This document shows positions 1 to 9,676 of a DNA stretch of 64,000 nt, piece by piece. The stretch covers positions 7,440,001 to 7,504,000 of the forward strand of contig AP026546.1 in the NCBI GenBank assembly GCA_026075535.2, in the 5' to 3' direction. Each line of letters opens with the position of its first letter. Position 1 is the stretch's first letter. Under the pieces are notes generated by a model. It was not told the DNA's origin. It saw only the letters and a list, made by a program, of their open reading frames with translations, and did not search any database. Both the position numbers and the translations under genes were made by a program. Origin of the DNA: Tricholoma matsutake (taxonomy: Eukaryota; Basidiomycota; Agaricomycetes; Agaricales; Tricholomataceae).

Positions 1-660
1 TGCTCCCTTCAGCTTGTCCAAGAGGTCTCCAATCAGCAGCAGGGGGTAGTTGTTCTGGATCGTTCCTTCATTCAGATAGCAATAGTCTTGACAAGGTCAT
101 AGAGCATCAGAGTCCTTCTTCAACATGAGGAAGAATGGGGATGCCATGGGTGATTTTGATGGTTGGATGTATCCTTTTTCCAGGTTTTCATCTAGAAACT
201 TGTTGAGTTTCTCTTGTTCTTTTGGTGTCAGTGGGTAGACTTTGCAGTCTTTCGGTACAAAGCCTTCCTTCAGGTTGATCACATGATCCCATGGTTTTGA
301 TTCTGGGAATTGTTCAGATGTGGCTTTTTCCTGTATTTCTGGTATTCCAGTGGCAGTAGGTCATCCATTGTCTGCTTGCTGGTTTCTTTCCCCTCATCCT
401 GTTTGTGTGCAAGTCGCTGTGAAATGGATGTCTTTGCTCTGATCCATGTGCTCTTTGAAAATAGATATTGTAAGGAGTCTTTGCCTTTTGTGAGCCTAGA
501 GATTGTGTTGATTTTCTGCATGTATGTGTGGGTCGGTTCCTGATGTTTGTTGGTCAGAGGCAGTTCCTCTGGTGGTTCAAATATGCCAATGATCAGTTTT
601 CCTCATATGTATGTGATCAGGATCTCAGTCACATCATGCTCGTGGGGTTCCTCTGTTGCT
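1..660 (-). pseudogene. Gypsy-A1 reverse transcriptase, N-terminal fragment
   Basis: Codes on the minus strand for the region before and into the Ty3/Gypsy reverse transcriptase. The palm-entry segment ([18 protein letters not shown], then [20 protein letters not shown]) is at 97-282. The rest of the enzyme, including the YxDD box, lies beyond position 1. Against A2, about 10 bp is missing near 330, between the YQKYR and HGIM-encoding parts, which shifts the frame. A TGA/TAG-type stop also follows the KKDSDAL segment at about 97. The fragment cannot make an active enzyme. Assignment to Gypsy is firm because A2 gives the same protein with the remaining domains attached. Confidence 0.9.
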
Positions 661-1290
661 CATATTTCCATGCCTGTGTCTGCCAGTAGTTCCTTGTCCA
701 GTACCTCCTCGACCTTCACCTGAGGGGCAGTCTCCCTGGGCATCGGTACTTCAGTGTTGATGGTACCATAATCTGGGGTCCTATAATCATGGGTTGGGGT
801 AGCCTCTGGGCGAGGGTTCTTTGTCTTGTTCTGTGGTGCTATCTTCGAGTTCCTTTTTCCAGTGCTTTCCCCTGTGGAGGTTAGCAGTTCTTTTATCTTC
901 TGTAAGATCTGTCATGTTGTATCGCATTCATTGCTTTTGCCCTTTTTCCATTGTTTTTGGTTTTCTTGGGTCTTGGCGACAGCACATCTTGCTGCTTCAA
1001 GGTTCCTAACTTCTTTAGGAGTGCTTCTGGTTCTGGTCCTTGTGATGGCTTTCTGGGCTGAGTCCAGTTCCTTTGCTTTCTTTTCAGAAAGCCTTTCTCT
1101 TGTTTTTGCCACAGCTAATTGTGCTTGGGCAAGGCTCCTTTCTTTCTCTTCAGAGAGGCTCTTTCTTGTTTTGGCCATGATGTGTCAAATTTGTGCCATT
1201 CTGTCATTGGGGGCCTCCCTTCCAGTGTCAACTTTGGGGAGGTTTAGGGTGTTTGGAAGGGCCCGTTCAGCTCTTCTTGTCTTCTCCAAG
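661..1290 (-). pseudogene. Gypsy-A1 charged repetitive linker between protease and RT
   Basis: On the minus strand this stretch encodes a Lys/Glu/Ala-rich segment with a recurring unit of the type AKTRxxLSEEKERxLAQA, visible at about 912-1178. It should form a long alpha helix or coiled coil between protease and reverse transcriptase. A2 has the same linker at 21463-22127 with more repeat units. Function is unknown; repeat number differs between copies, which fits slippage in a tandem coding repeat. Several stops interrupt it. The plus-strand reading frames through here are antisense shadows. Confidence 0.7.
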
Positions 1291-1292
1291 AT

Positions 1293-1705
1293 TCATTGGA
1301 TTTGAGCCTGTCGTTCTTCATCTCCGAACTCAAAGCTTCCCTTCTTCCAGTCGATGATCGGGTTTATCTCCCGCAGCCATGGCAGGCCCAGGATTACCGA
1401 TTCTTTACCTAGTCCAGCAACTAGGTATTCCATTGGGTAGTTCTGTCCATTGATGAGGAGCCTCCCTTTCACATATCTTGTGATTGTTCCCTGCTTATTC
1501 AAGGTTCCATCCATGTTCATGGCCCAAATGGTGTGGCCTAAGGGATATGTCCTGATCCCTTCTTGTTTGACAAATTTTGAATCAATAAAGACTCCTCCTG
1601 CTCCAGAGTCGAGGAGTGCATTTGTTGTGACATCTTTCCCATTGTCTGACTCAACTACCCGAATAGACAGGTGCATAGATTGTCTATTCATGGTAGCTAA
1701 GAGTA
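1293..1705 (-). pseudogene. Gypsy-A1 aspartic protease, split by transposon
   Basis: Minus-strand retropepsin-like protease. The catalytic triplet is seen as ALLDSGAGGVFIDSKFV, followed by a hydrophobic flap-like segment (YLVAGLGKESVILGLPWL) with the conserved ILGLPW that closes this fold. The N-terminal end of the same domain lies on the other side of the Tc1/mariner-like insert, starting at 5297 and matching the A2 sequence immediately upstream of its protease. Joining 1705 to 5299 reproduces the A2 order exactly, apart from the TA duplication. The active-site Asp-Ser-Gly is intact, but the gene is physically interrupted. Confidence 0.88.
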
Positions 1706-1732
1706 CAGTTGTGGACAGCCAAACACGACAAT
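1706..1732 (+). repeat. Left terminal inverted repeat of the mariner-like element
   Basis: Starts CAGTTGTGGACAGCC and is followed by AAACACGACAAT. It is the inverse complement of the right end at 5270-5296 with two mismatches, both consistent with C-to-T/G-to-A change. Confidence 0.93.
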
Positions 1733-2040
1733 TTGATTGACCAAATTTTAGTAGCCGGATCTACTATTCAGGGTGGGTAAAAACCATGAAAACATACTAT
1801 ATAGGACCTAATGAAGACATTTGTACAAGCCAATTCTTGTCTAGTGATGAATTTAGATTTTGACCCCCAAAAATTTGGCCACCCCTGAAAAAAATCGGGA
1901 AAAATATGAAAAAATGTGCAATCGAGAGCCCTCGATGAGCTGAGTATGATTACATTGAGTATATTGGAATTGATGGAAAAATTGAGGCACAAAATATTGA
2001 ACAATTGCAAAGGGATTTCACTGTTCTGTTGCATTATGGG

Positions 2041-5000
2041 CCGGGGCTGACCTTCCAAATGCATCCGAAACACCACTGGACTTCGACATCAAACCAAGAC
2101 AGCACCTCCATTAGATGCAGAGTCTCCCACGAGCAATGATATTCCTGCAGAGACATGTGGATCCCATGCAGCCACTGGCATCACTCCTGTTCAGTGGTCA
2201 GATGCCCAAAATGAGACTGAACCTGATTTGGGCATGCATTTTGACAGTGTGCAAGTCATTTTCGATGAAGAAGATGCAGGAGATGAATTGGACTTGGAGA
2301 TTGAGGAATTATCTGAGTGCAGAGATTGGGATGATGAGGATCTGCAGAAAACAATGTATGAGTTGGCTGTGAAGGAAGGAGATGATCCATCAGATGAGAC
2401 TTGGCTCCCACTTGAGTTGATGAAAATGAAGAAGCAGAAGACAGGTCAGTTGTGACAGATCTCATTCATTAATTTTAAATGATGACAACTGTAAGGGGAC
2501 TAGGGGGGTGCCCTGTGTGTTTTTCATATTTTTTATGTTCATCCTATATTTTTCCCCACCTCATTTCCTTCTATTCTTCATTTTCTATGATTTTTCCGGA
2601 TTTTATTACTAATTTTCCCTTGCTATCATGTTTGTACATGTTGACACTTTTATATTTAGAGGCGGAGTACCCCTTCCAACACATACCCCTTGGTATGATG
2701 TCATTCAGCAGCCTTGATCTGCCTATCTCCGCCTTTTTCTATTTTTAGGTTATATTTGATTTTTGTTGTCTTCACATATACTGGGCATCAGCAAGGGGAT
2801 CCTTAGAGTTTTCTCTTCGGATTTCTCTTTGCTAGGTGTGTCCCCAATGCCTGTATTATGTAGTATAATTTTAACTTCGGATTTCCCTTTGCTAGAGGCT
2901 TAGGTTGCCCTTATAACAACTGACCATGGATCCGGAACAGAAAGACCAAAAGTCTATGTTAAGGGTCCCAACATCATGAGTAAATCAAGCCATACCCAAC
3001 GACGTTATCAAAAAGCGAATTGCAATCAGAAAACGCTGGATGGGTTTGTGAAGTTTGTGAAACAGGAGAAGCGTATTGACACAGCGCATGATAAGTCAAG
3101 TCATGGAAACGCTGTCAGCAACCCAGTGTCCATAACCATATGCCAAGAAAGTGTTGAGGTTGAGATTCCCCCTGCAATCCACAAGGAAAGCATGGATGTT
3201 GAAATCCCACCCGTAATCTGTGAAGAGAGTGTGGATATTGAAATCCCACCTGCAATCTGCGAGGCCAGTGAGAGGGATGAAAATCTGCCAGTACCTCATG
3301 AGGAGAGTGTCGAGAGGGAGATTCCATGAGGAGAGTGTTGAGGCTACAATCCCTCCACCTGCACACAAAGCTCCAGAAGGTCTTTGGGAGGATGAACTTG
3401 ATGATTGTGTGCATGCAGGTGTTGAAATTAGGGACTGGGCCACTTTACGAGACCAGATCAAGAAAGATATGGGCAAGGGACCAAGATCCTTGCCAGTCTC
3501 AACGGTCAACCAACTTCTCATCATCCGAAACTTTGCCACTCTTCGCCTTAAAGGATACAATCAGATTGATGCAAGTCTCGAGATTGCTCACCAATGGCAC
3601 AAAGGTGAAGATGTGCACTTTGCTTGAAAGGTCCGTGCCCTTGCTCGCCATTATCAGATCTTTGAACAATTGCCTAAAGAGAAATGTGGAGGTGTGAGAG
3701 CACGCTGCTTACTTCTTGATGAGCGAGTCAAAGCAGCCACACGAGGATGGCTCACATCACAATCTGCAGGCGAGGTTACCCCTCATCGTTTCCAACATGC
3801 CCTGAACACCAAAATCTTCCCCACCCTCAACATCTTGCTAAACCGAAATCTGTCTGAACAAACAGCTTGGTGATGGCTCCTAAAACTTGGCTGGTGTTTG
3901 ACAACTTTGCAAAAAGGTGTGTATATGGATGGACATGAGCGCGAGGATGTTGTCAAGTATTGTCAAGAGGTGTTTCTTCCTGCAATGGCAAAATTTGAAG
4001 AGCGGATGGCAAAGTTTGAAGGCCCTGAACTGACAAAGGTCCCTCCAACTCTGAAGGAGGGAGAGAAGGAGATCATCGCTCAATTCCATGATGAAAGCTG
4101 CCTTATGGTGAACAATTACAAAGTGAAGGCATGGCTTGCTGAAGGACAAACAATCTTGCAAAAAAAAGGACGTGGTCGACTAATTCATGTCTCAGAATTC
4201 ATTAACCCAATCACAGGCCATCTTGTTGTTGAAGACACTAATGGCAACATCATCAATGAAGCTCAAAAAATCATCTATCCTGGATCAAAAGGCGATGCGT
4301 GGTGGGAATCTGAACAATTGATTGCTCAAATCAAACACGCCATCCATGTTTTTGAACGTGCCCATCCAAACTGTATCGCCCTCTTTATATTTGACCAATC
4401 CTCAGCTCATGCATCCCTTGGCCCTGACGTGCTCAAAGCTTCCGAAATGAACAAGTCAGATGGCAGGAAACAGCGGACACAGCATGACACAGTCATTCCA
4501 GAATCAAACCGAGTGGCCGAGCATCAAGGTAAAATCCAAAAGATGACGCTCTTAGATGGAAGTCCCAAAGGTCTGGAACGTGTTCTCACTGAACACGGTT
4601 TCGATGTCAGTGACATGCAAGCCAAGTGCTCACCTGTATGCCCATTCAAAAATACTGATTGTTGCATGGCATGCCTGCTCAGTAAACAAGAAGACTTTAT
4701 GAATCAAGTATCAATGCTCGAGACTACAATCAAGGAGGCAGGGCACAAATGCATTTTCTTGCCTAAATTCCATTGTGAGCTCAACCCATTGAAATGGTAA
4801 GTTGTATATTGTGTGCTCAAGTGCTCAAATTCAGATTCAAGTACTGGGGATGGGTGAAGTACCACTATCGCGAGGTTCCAAAAAAATCCTTTGCAGTTGC
4901 ACAGCAGTACCTCAATGCATGCCCAACAAATGTAATTCGACAGTTCATCAATCGCTCCTGGTGTTTTATGAGTGCTTACAGGAAAGGGCTTACAGGAAAA

Positions 5001-5087
5001 ACAGCTGCGTGGGCGGTCAGGAAACAGCGACAACATCGCCAGGTCTCTCAGACAGCTATGATGTCCATTGAAGCTGTGTTGAACTAA
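2041..5087 (+). pseudogene. DDE transposase of the Tc1/mariner-like element
   Basis: Reads in order: an acidic N-terminal region (about 2070-2444); a likely intron (2445-2940, donor GTCAGT, acceptor CAG); a basic segment starting MSKSSHTQRRYQK (2976); a tandem repeat of an ES-V-EIPPAI type unit (3146-3350); a helix-turn-helix-like region (3400-3650); and a DDE domain. Candidate catalytic residues are Asp in HDESCLMVNN (about 4087), Asp in FDQSSAHAS (about 4390) and Glu in FHCELNPLKW (about 4770), followed by an intron with donor GTAAGT at 4797 and a C-terminal KYWGWVKYHYREV segment to the stop at 5087. Premature TGA codons at about 3625 and 3871 sit where Arg (CGA) would fit, and a one-base deletion shifts the frame near 3329. 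This transposase type is widespread in basidiomycetes. Confidence 0.85.
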
Positions 5088-5269
5088 ACTATGTTCCATA
5101 TATAACATACATAGGTACTAAAAAAATCTGTTTGCGAAGCCAAAAAATTTGGCCACCCTAAAACCTTGTGGGAAAAACTTTGGTGATATGTTTTTCGATG
5201 TATTTTGATGGCTGAATCCATTTCTGAACTTAGTTTCCTGCCAAAAAATCCCGATCAAGAGATATCAAG

Positions 5270-5296
5270 ATTGTCGTGTTTGGCTGTCTGCAACTG
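5270..5296 (-). repeat. Right terminal inverted repeat of the mariner-like element
   Basis: Reads attgtcgtgtttggctgtct then gcaactg on the plus strand, the inverse complement of 1706-1732. It is followed directly by the TA duplicate at 5297-5298. Confidence 0.93.
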
Positions 5297-5416
5297 TACA
5301 GACCCTATGGAGACTACAGTGGTGACTGGCATCATATCAGGCCACTGTTCTAAAAACCCAATTCCTCCATGAAGTTGAGGGCTCGCTCTTTTTCTTCTTT
5401 GTCCAGTTTGTCCAGC

Positions 5417-6578
5417 CTCATCAAAATGACATTGACTAGATTGAGTGGTTGAGGCTTTGCCCTTACATAAGATCTAACCCACCTACCTAGGTGGAGGCAA
5501 TATGTCTTGAAACACCCCAAAATGACCTGGGTCTAGACAAACCCCAGACCGACCACCAAGAGAAGCAGAACCACCACCAGGTTCATCTTGGTACCAATAC
5601 AATGGAAGACTAGTCTGTTACTCAACCCCAGCACAGTGTTGGTTCTACAGATTAACTGAAAGACAAAGAGGAGATTACCTCACCAACAAAGACTTCAAAC
5701 AATCACACACACCCCCACCTGGAACATCCACCCACTTCCTAACAGACAAAATCAACAACCTCTATAACAAGATGTCCAAACCCACTGCAACCACACCCAC
5801 GACATCCACAAAGGACATTTGAATCCAATCACCTACAGACTTCTCAGGAGAGCAGACCAAGACCACCAAGTTCCTGCAGAAGATAGACCTCTACCTGTGA
5901 ATCAATGACCAGGTCTATGACATGAACGACAAAAAGATCATCTTTACACTGTCTTTCATGAATGGAGGGACAGCAGCTGCCTGGATGCAGGCATTTGTCA
6001 ACCAACACCAATCTGAGGGACTTGGAGAATACACAGACTTCAGACAGAAGGTCTTAGAGGCCTTCTCACTGATTGACAACACCGGAACAGCAAAAACAGA
6101 GATTAAGAATCTCAAACAAGGTTCAGGGAACCTCGAAGAATATGTGGCAAGTTTCTGCATCCTGAAAGACAGGATGGGAATCACTGAAGATGCAGCCATG
6201 ATTGAGTACTTCATAGATAGACTACACCCTGAATTACTGAAGAGGGTACACACTATGGAAATGGTACCCAACACTCTTGAAGGCTGGATAAACGCAGCTT
6301 CAAAGTATGAAAGCCAATGGAAACAGGCCATGGCAATCCTGGGAAAGACCAGGCAGAACAAGAAGACGAAAGAAACGACAAAGAAAGGACAGCCCTCTCT
6401 TGACATCAACCAACTGACAAGCCAAGAACGCATAGAACACCTCCGAAAGGGATTGTGTTTCATTTGCCACCAACCGGGACACTGATCGTCCAACCACAGG
6501 GATGGAAAGAACCCCACCCAGATGGGGTCAGCACCCCCTCCCTACCAAAACCACTTCACCCAGAAAAAGACTGGGGTG
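5417..6578 (+). other. Inverted segment of Gypsy-A1 (gag and LTR edge)
   Basis: Left of 5417 and right of 6578 the sequence matches A2 in one orientation; between them it matches the reverse complement. The segment begins inside the LTR (ctcatc), passes the LTR terminus near 5467 (cccttaca), the 5' leader and gag, and ends at gactggggtg. About 27 bp of A2-equivalent sequence is missing at the gag/protease junction. It is therefore an inversion of 1.16 kb within one element, not a separate plus-strand insertion. Confidence 0.85.
5772..6530 (+). pseudogene. Gypsy-A1 gag, in the inverted segment
   Basis: Gag (capsid-nucleocapsid) of Gypsy-A1, now read on the plus strand because of the inversion. 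ATG at 5772 begins MSKPTATTP. The capsid core includes IIFTLSFMNGGTAAAW and MIEYFIDRLHPELLKRVH. The C-terminal zinc knuckle reads CFICHQPGH and is followed by a TGA where A2 has CGA (Arg), at about 6484. Further in-frame TGA codons occur near 5819 and 5900 at positions that are Arg in A2. The knuckle lacks a normal fourth Cys (see A2 gag). The product cannot be made full length. Confidence 0.88.
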
Positions 6579-7217
6579 TGCTTCCTTGATGAGTTGTTCA
6601 GCACTAGTCTTACTTGGAGCATCCAATGTAAGATGGGTAGTGCACTCTAGCAGGCCTTCTGCGTAGAGTCATTTGGGTTCACACACTAAGGGGCTTCCTT
6701 AGTGGTTTCGAGTAAGTTTGCGAGTTCACAAGTTAAGGATGTAGATTGCCTAGACTAAACTAAGGACATCCCTACTACAAGTCACAGTACTTATACTAGG
6801 AGGGAGGTCCTTATCATCCAATTGGAAAGGTAGATGCATATCAGGTAAGAATAGAAACAATAAGCCTCATGCCTAGCATGAGGTGTCCAATGTCATGGAT
6901 CCAATGTCATGGATTCAATGTCAAGGACATGCTGCAGCACAGCATGTCAATCATGAGAGTCCAATGTCATGGACCTCATGTCAAGGGGCTGCTGTATCGC
7001 AGCAGGTGTGGGAGTGGGTTCGGGTGCATGGAGTCACCATGCATCAAGGGTGCCTTCCACAGGAAGGGGATTGAATGCATGTCATCGACATGCATTGTGT
7101 GTGTCTGGTGTCAAGGGCATGCCTCGGGCATGAGTCAAGGAGTGCCTCCTGTCTGGAGGGGAATGTCAGGTATGTCGGGTCAGTCGGGTTCCATGTGTTA
7201 CAAGGAAAATTGTAACA
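6579..7217 (-). repeat. 5' LTR of Gypsy-A1 (most of it)
   Basis: Aligns over its whole length with the LTRs at 16610-17303 and 23910-24556, ending in ttacaaggaaaattgtaaca. The first 45-50 bp of the LTR are displaced to 5417-5467 by the inversion. It contains the same series of short hairpins as the other copies (ccttccacaggaagg, cctcctgtctggagg, gcatggagtcaccatgc). Confidence 0.88.
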
Positions 7218-7970
7218 TCAATCATTAAGGACATTGAGCAGGAGCCTGTGTAGTTTCCACATGTTGTTCAGGAAGTTGCATGCAGTCCTAAGGGCAGTGA
7301 TAGTGGTGTGTGTTGGCATGAAGTGTGTGTGCTTCTCTGCTGAGTCAACTACTACCATGACTGCATCAAATCTGTGGGCCTCTGGGAGCTCGATGATGAA
7401 GTCTACCAACATGGTGTCCCACCTTCCTTCTGGGACTGGTAAGGGGTGTAGCTCACCCATTGAGGGCCACTGCTGCACTTAAGCTCACAAACAGAGATCA
7501 CAAGTGCTGCAATACTTGCCAATGTAGTGTCCCACTACATCTGTGGCCACCAATAGGATCTAGACACTAGTTCTAGTGTCTTCCAGTGTCCCGGATGTCC
7601 TGCTATTTTTGTGTCATGGTGCTGTTCCACAATCTTGTGGTGCAGTTCCACATTGTTGGGTACATATATGCAATCCCTGAATAGGAGGCTCTCTGACTCT
7701 TTCCATTCTGAACTGTGAATGGATCTTCTGCAGGTTTCCCATAGCACTCTTGCTGCAGTGGCCATTAAGTCCTCCTGTTCACCAGCACGGTTTCATCAAC
7801 AGATTTCTTGCAGAATGTCTTGTTCTTCCCCTTTGACCATGATGCCTTCTAGCACCCTTATGACAAATAATCCTGGCATTAGCAGTGTGATATTGTCATT
7901 ATCCATGCTTCCATCCCCATGGTCTGCTCATTGTAAAAGTGCATCTGGCTTTCCCATACTTCTCCCTGGT
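7218..7970 (-). pseudogene. Gypsy-C integrase, N-terminal half
   Basis: Minus-strand Ty3/Gypsy integrase. The zinc-binding HHCC-type head is seen in HHKIVEQHHDTKIAGHPGHW followed by KTLELVSRSYWWPQM (about 7535-7640). The catalytic core begins in WDTMLVDFIIELPEAHRFDA (about 7390), where VDF carries the first catalytic Asp. The frame ends at VLND at 7218, just where the next motif (the second catalytic Asp region) should start, because Gypsy-A1 inserted there. The upstream part (7766-7970) encodes the spacer between RNase H and integrase and carries stops. Confidence 0.85.
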
Positions 7971-8030
7971 TGATGATGCAAGGAAAAATTGAAGTAAGTG
8001 AGATAGATAGAGGGACCACCGGGCCTGCCA

Positions 8031-8214
8031 TCAATTGAGTTTTTTGGCTGTCATGAAGTATTCCAAGTTCTTGTGGTCAGTCCAGATCTTGGATTTATGG
8101 TGGGATCCCTCTAGGAAGTGCTGCCATTCTTTTAACATGCATATAATGGTGAGCATTTCCTTGTCATGAATCTCATAGTTCCTTTCCACTGCATTAAGGC
8201 TTCTGGAATGAAAG
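8031..8214 (-). pseudogene. Gypsy-C RNase H, C-terminal piece
   Basis: Encodes HSRSLNAVERNYEIHDKEML and then WTDHKNLEYFMTAKKLN, the hallmark RNase H/tether signature of Ty3/Gypsy elements (Asp in TDHKNL). Its N-terminal part is at 35055-35187, on the other side of the Copia insertion. The junction restores the frame if a 5-bp duplicate is removed (CTTTC on this side, CTTCT on the other, minus strand). It is a dead fragment. Confidence 0.88.
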
Positions 8215-8563
8215 TGTTGAATACAGTGATGAAACACTTGCTACATAGTCCAACAGACTTATTACTATACTTGTTAGATTGTAGATATTATGACTGAAAT
8301 TCGTTTACTTCATATCTCACTTCATACTATAGCTATAGCTTAGATTTTTGGACCCAGACATAGGGGGTAACACAGACTGGCACAACAGGAACAAACAAAA
8401 GTGAAATCCTACTATGTCTGGGAAACTAGACACGAGATTGATTGGGAATAAAGTGCAATACACATTACTATCATTAAACCTGTGTTATAAGTGTGTTGCA
8501 GACAGTTGACTTGAGTTGCTGACTAGTGTTATACACTAGTAGAATTTGTCATAAGCTTTAACA
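8215..8563 (+). repeat. Left (5') LTR of Copia element
   Basis: Starts TGTTGAAT and ends CTTTAACA; 349 bp. It matches 34671-35054 except for a block of about 40 bp present only in the right LTR (around 34829-34868). It is followed by ggttatgggccctgg, where a primer-binding site is expected; the tRNA was not identified. Confidence 0.92.
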
Positions 8564-8737
8564 GGTTATGGGCCCTGGCCTTTGACTTGTAACAAAGTAC
8601 TGTTGCATTACCACTGCTATTTGCTGCACTTGGTTAATTGGAACTTGGAGACTTGAAATTTTTCAGACTAAGTCATTGACTAGTCATTGGGAACACTTGA
8701 CACACACACACATACACATGCTACAAACACTTGCATC

Positions 8738-9676
8738 ATGGCATCTCCATCATCAGAAAAGCCAACATTTGAACAACTCTCAGCATCCAACTATATGGAC
8801 TGGAGTGGTGAAATGAAGGCATGGTTGATGAAAACGGGGACTTGGGGAATTGTTTCTGGGAAGGAGACAAGACCAAATGAAAAGGAGCATGCTAAGGATG
8901 CTGCTGCATGGGATAAAGCCTCTTACAAGGCTGCTGGAGAACTCTTTCTTTGTGTATCAAAGAAACAGTGGGTTCCTTTTAGAGGGTATGAAGAAGACCC
9001 TATTCAAATATGGAAGAAATTGGAGGCTGCCCACCTTCAAAAGAAACCAGGTGCACAATTTAATGCATATGATGCACTGTTTTCAATCCACAAGAAGGAT
9101 GATGAAACACTGGTGGATTTGGGAGTTCAAGTGGAGCAGGCAATTGCAGACATTCAGAACTTGAGGCCAAGTGACCACACTGTGGAGAAACTGGATGAGG
9201 AATTGGAGTGCATGGCACTAATCAGGGCATTGCCTGAAGACTATGCGCACCTGTCATCTGTGCTGCTATTGCAAAGCACACTAGATAGGACAACAATCCT
9301 ACAAGCATTCCAAAGTGAGGAACAAAACTGCCAATGCAGAAGTGAGGTGGTTAATAGGGCAAGGGGACCTCCCCATAGGTTTAGAAGGGGGGGTTACCAA
9401 GGCAGCAATCATAGAAACCAAAGGAATGGCAATGGCAATACTGGCAACACCGGTGGGAGCAACAATGGGAAACAGTCCACAGTTCCACCATGGGTCACAT
9501 GTCATGAATGTGGAGAAAAAGGCCATTATGAATGGGGATGTCCACTGCTCACCAATGGGGGAAATGCCAATAAAGTCCAAGAAGCAAAGATAGAGAATGT
9601 CACAGAAACTGCTGGCAATGCAAGTGCTTCTTTTTCTCATGATGCATATTCAACATCATCTAATGTTATTAATTAG
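8738..9676 (+). pseudogene. Copia gag with CCHC zinc knuckle
   Basis: Starts at ATG 8738 (MASPSSEKPTFEQL), preferred over in-frame non-ATG codons upstream. The N-terminal half has the Copia gag fold signature (LSASNYMDWSGEMKAWL, then about 150 residues with a conserved MALIRALPEDYAHL). A Gly/Asn/Arg-rich linker leads to a canonical zinc knuckle CHECGEKGHYEWGC (C-x2-C-x4-H-x4-C) at about 9499-9540. The frame continues straight into protease but is cut by TAG at 9674-9676 in the sequence N-V-I-N-stop-N-T-D; a Trp codon (TGG) would fit there. Gag and pol were therefore one continuous polyprotein frame. Confidence 0.9.

Larger units (their letters stand above)
1706..5296 (+). mobile_element. Tc1/mariner-like DNA transposon, 3.6 kb, TA target site
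   Basis: Both ends carry about 27-bp terminal inverted repeats starting CAGTTG, and the element is flanked by TA (1704-1705 and 5297-5298). The uninterrupted A2 copy reads gagtacagaccc where A1 reads gagta-[element]-tacagaccc, so both borders are exact. A subterminal motif, aaatttggccaccc, recurs in direct orientation near both ends (about 1870 and 5150). The element encodes a DDE transposase (2041-5087) in which several frame breaks are visible, so it is no longer autonomous. Confidence 0.93.
1..7217 (-). mobile_element. Gypsy-A1: truncated, rearranged Ty3/Gypsy retrotransposon
   Basis: Minus-strand element that enters from the left edge of the window and ends at its 5' LTR terminus at 7217. 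It is closely related to the fuller copy A2 (16610-24556), which allows base-by-base comparison. Order on the minus strand is LTR, gag, protease, charged linker, start of reverse transcriptase. It is interrupted by a Tc1/mariner-like transposon (1706-5296), and the gag plus LTR edge (5417-6578) is inverted. The base after the LTR (7218) lies within the integrase of an older Gypsy element, so A1 inserted there; the candidate 5-bp target duplicate is TCAAT at 7218-7222, with the partner outside the window. Confidence 0.9.

Noticed and set aside
826..1305. Plus-strand protein of 159 codons
   Set aside because: Antisense of the Gypsy-A charged linker; the minus strand has the repeat protein shared with A2.
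2479..2748. Plus-strand open frame of 89 codons
   Set aside because: T-rich, hydrophobic by composition, inside the putative transposase intron; no support.
5772..6530. Separate plus-strand Gypsy insertion
   Set aside because: Both junctions lie inside one Gypsy-A copy, and the missing part of A1 is exactly the reversed part, so an inversion explains it.
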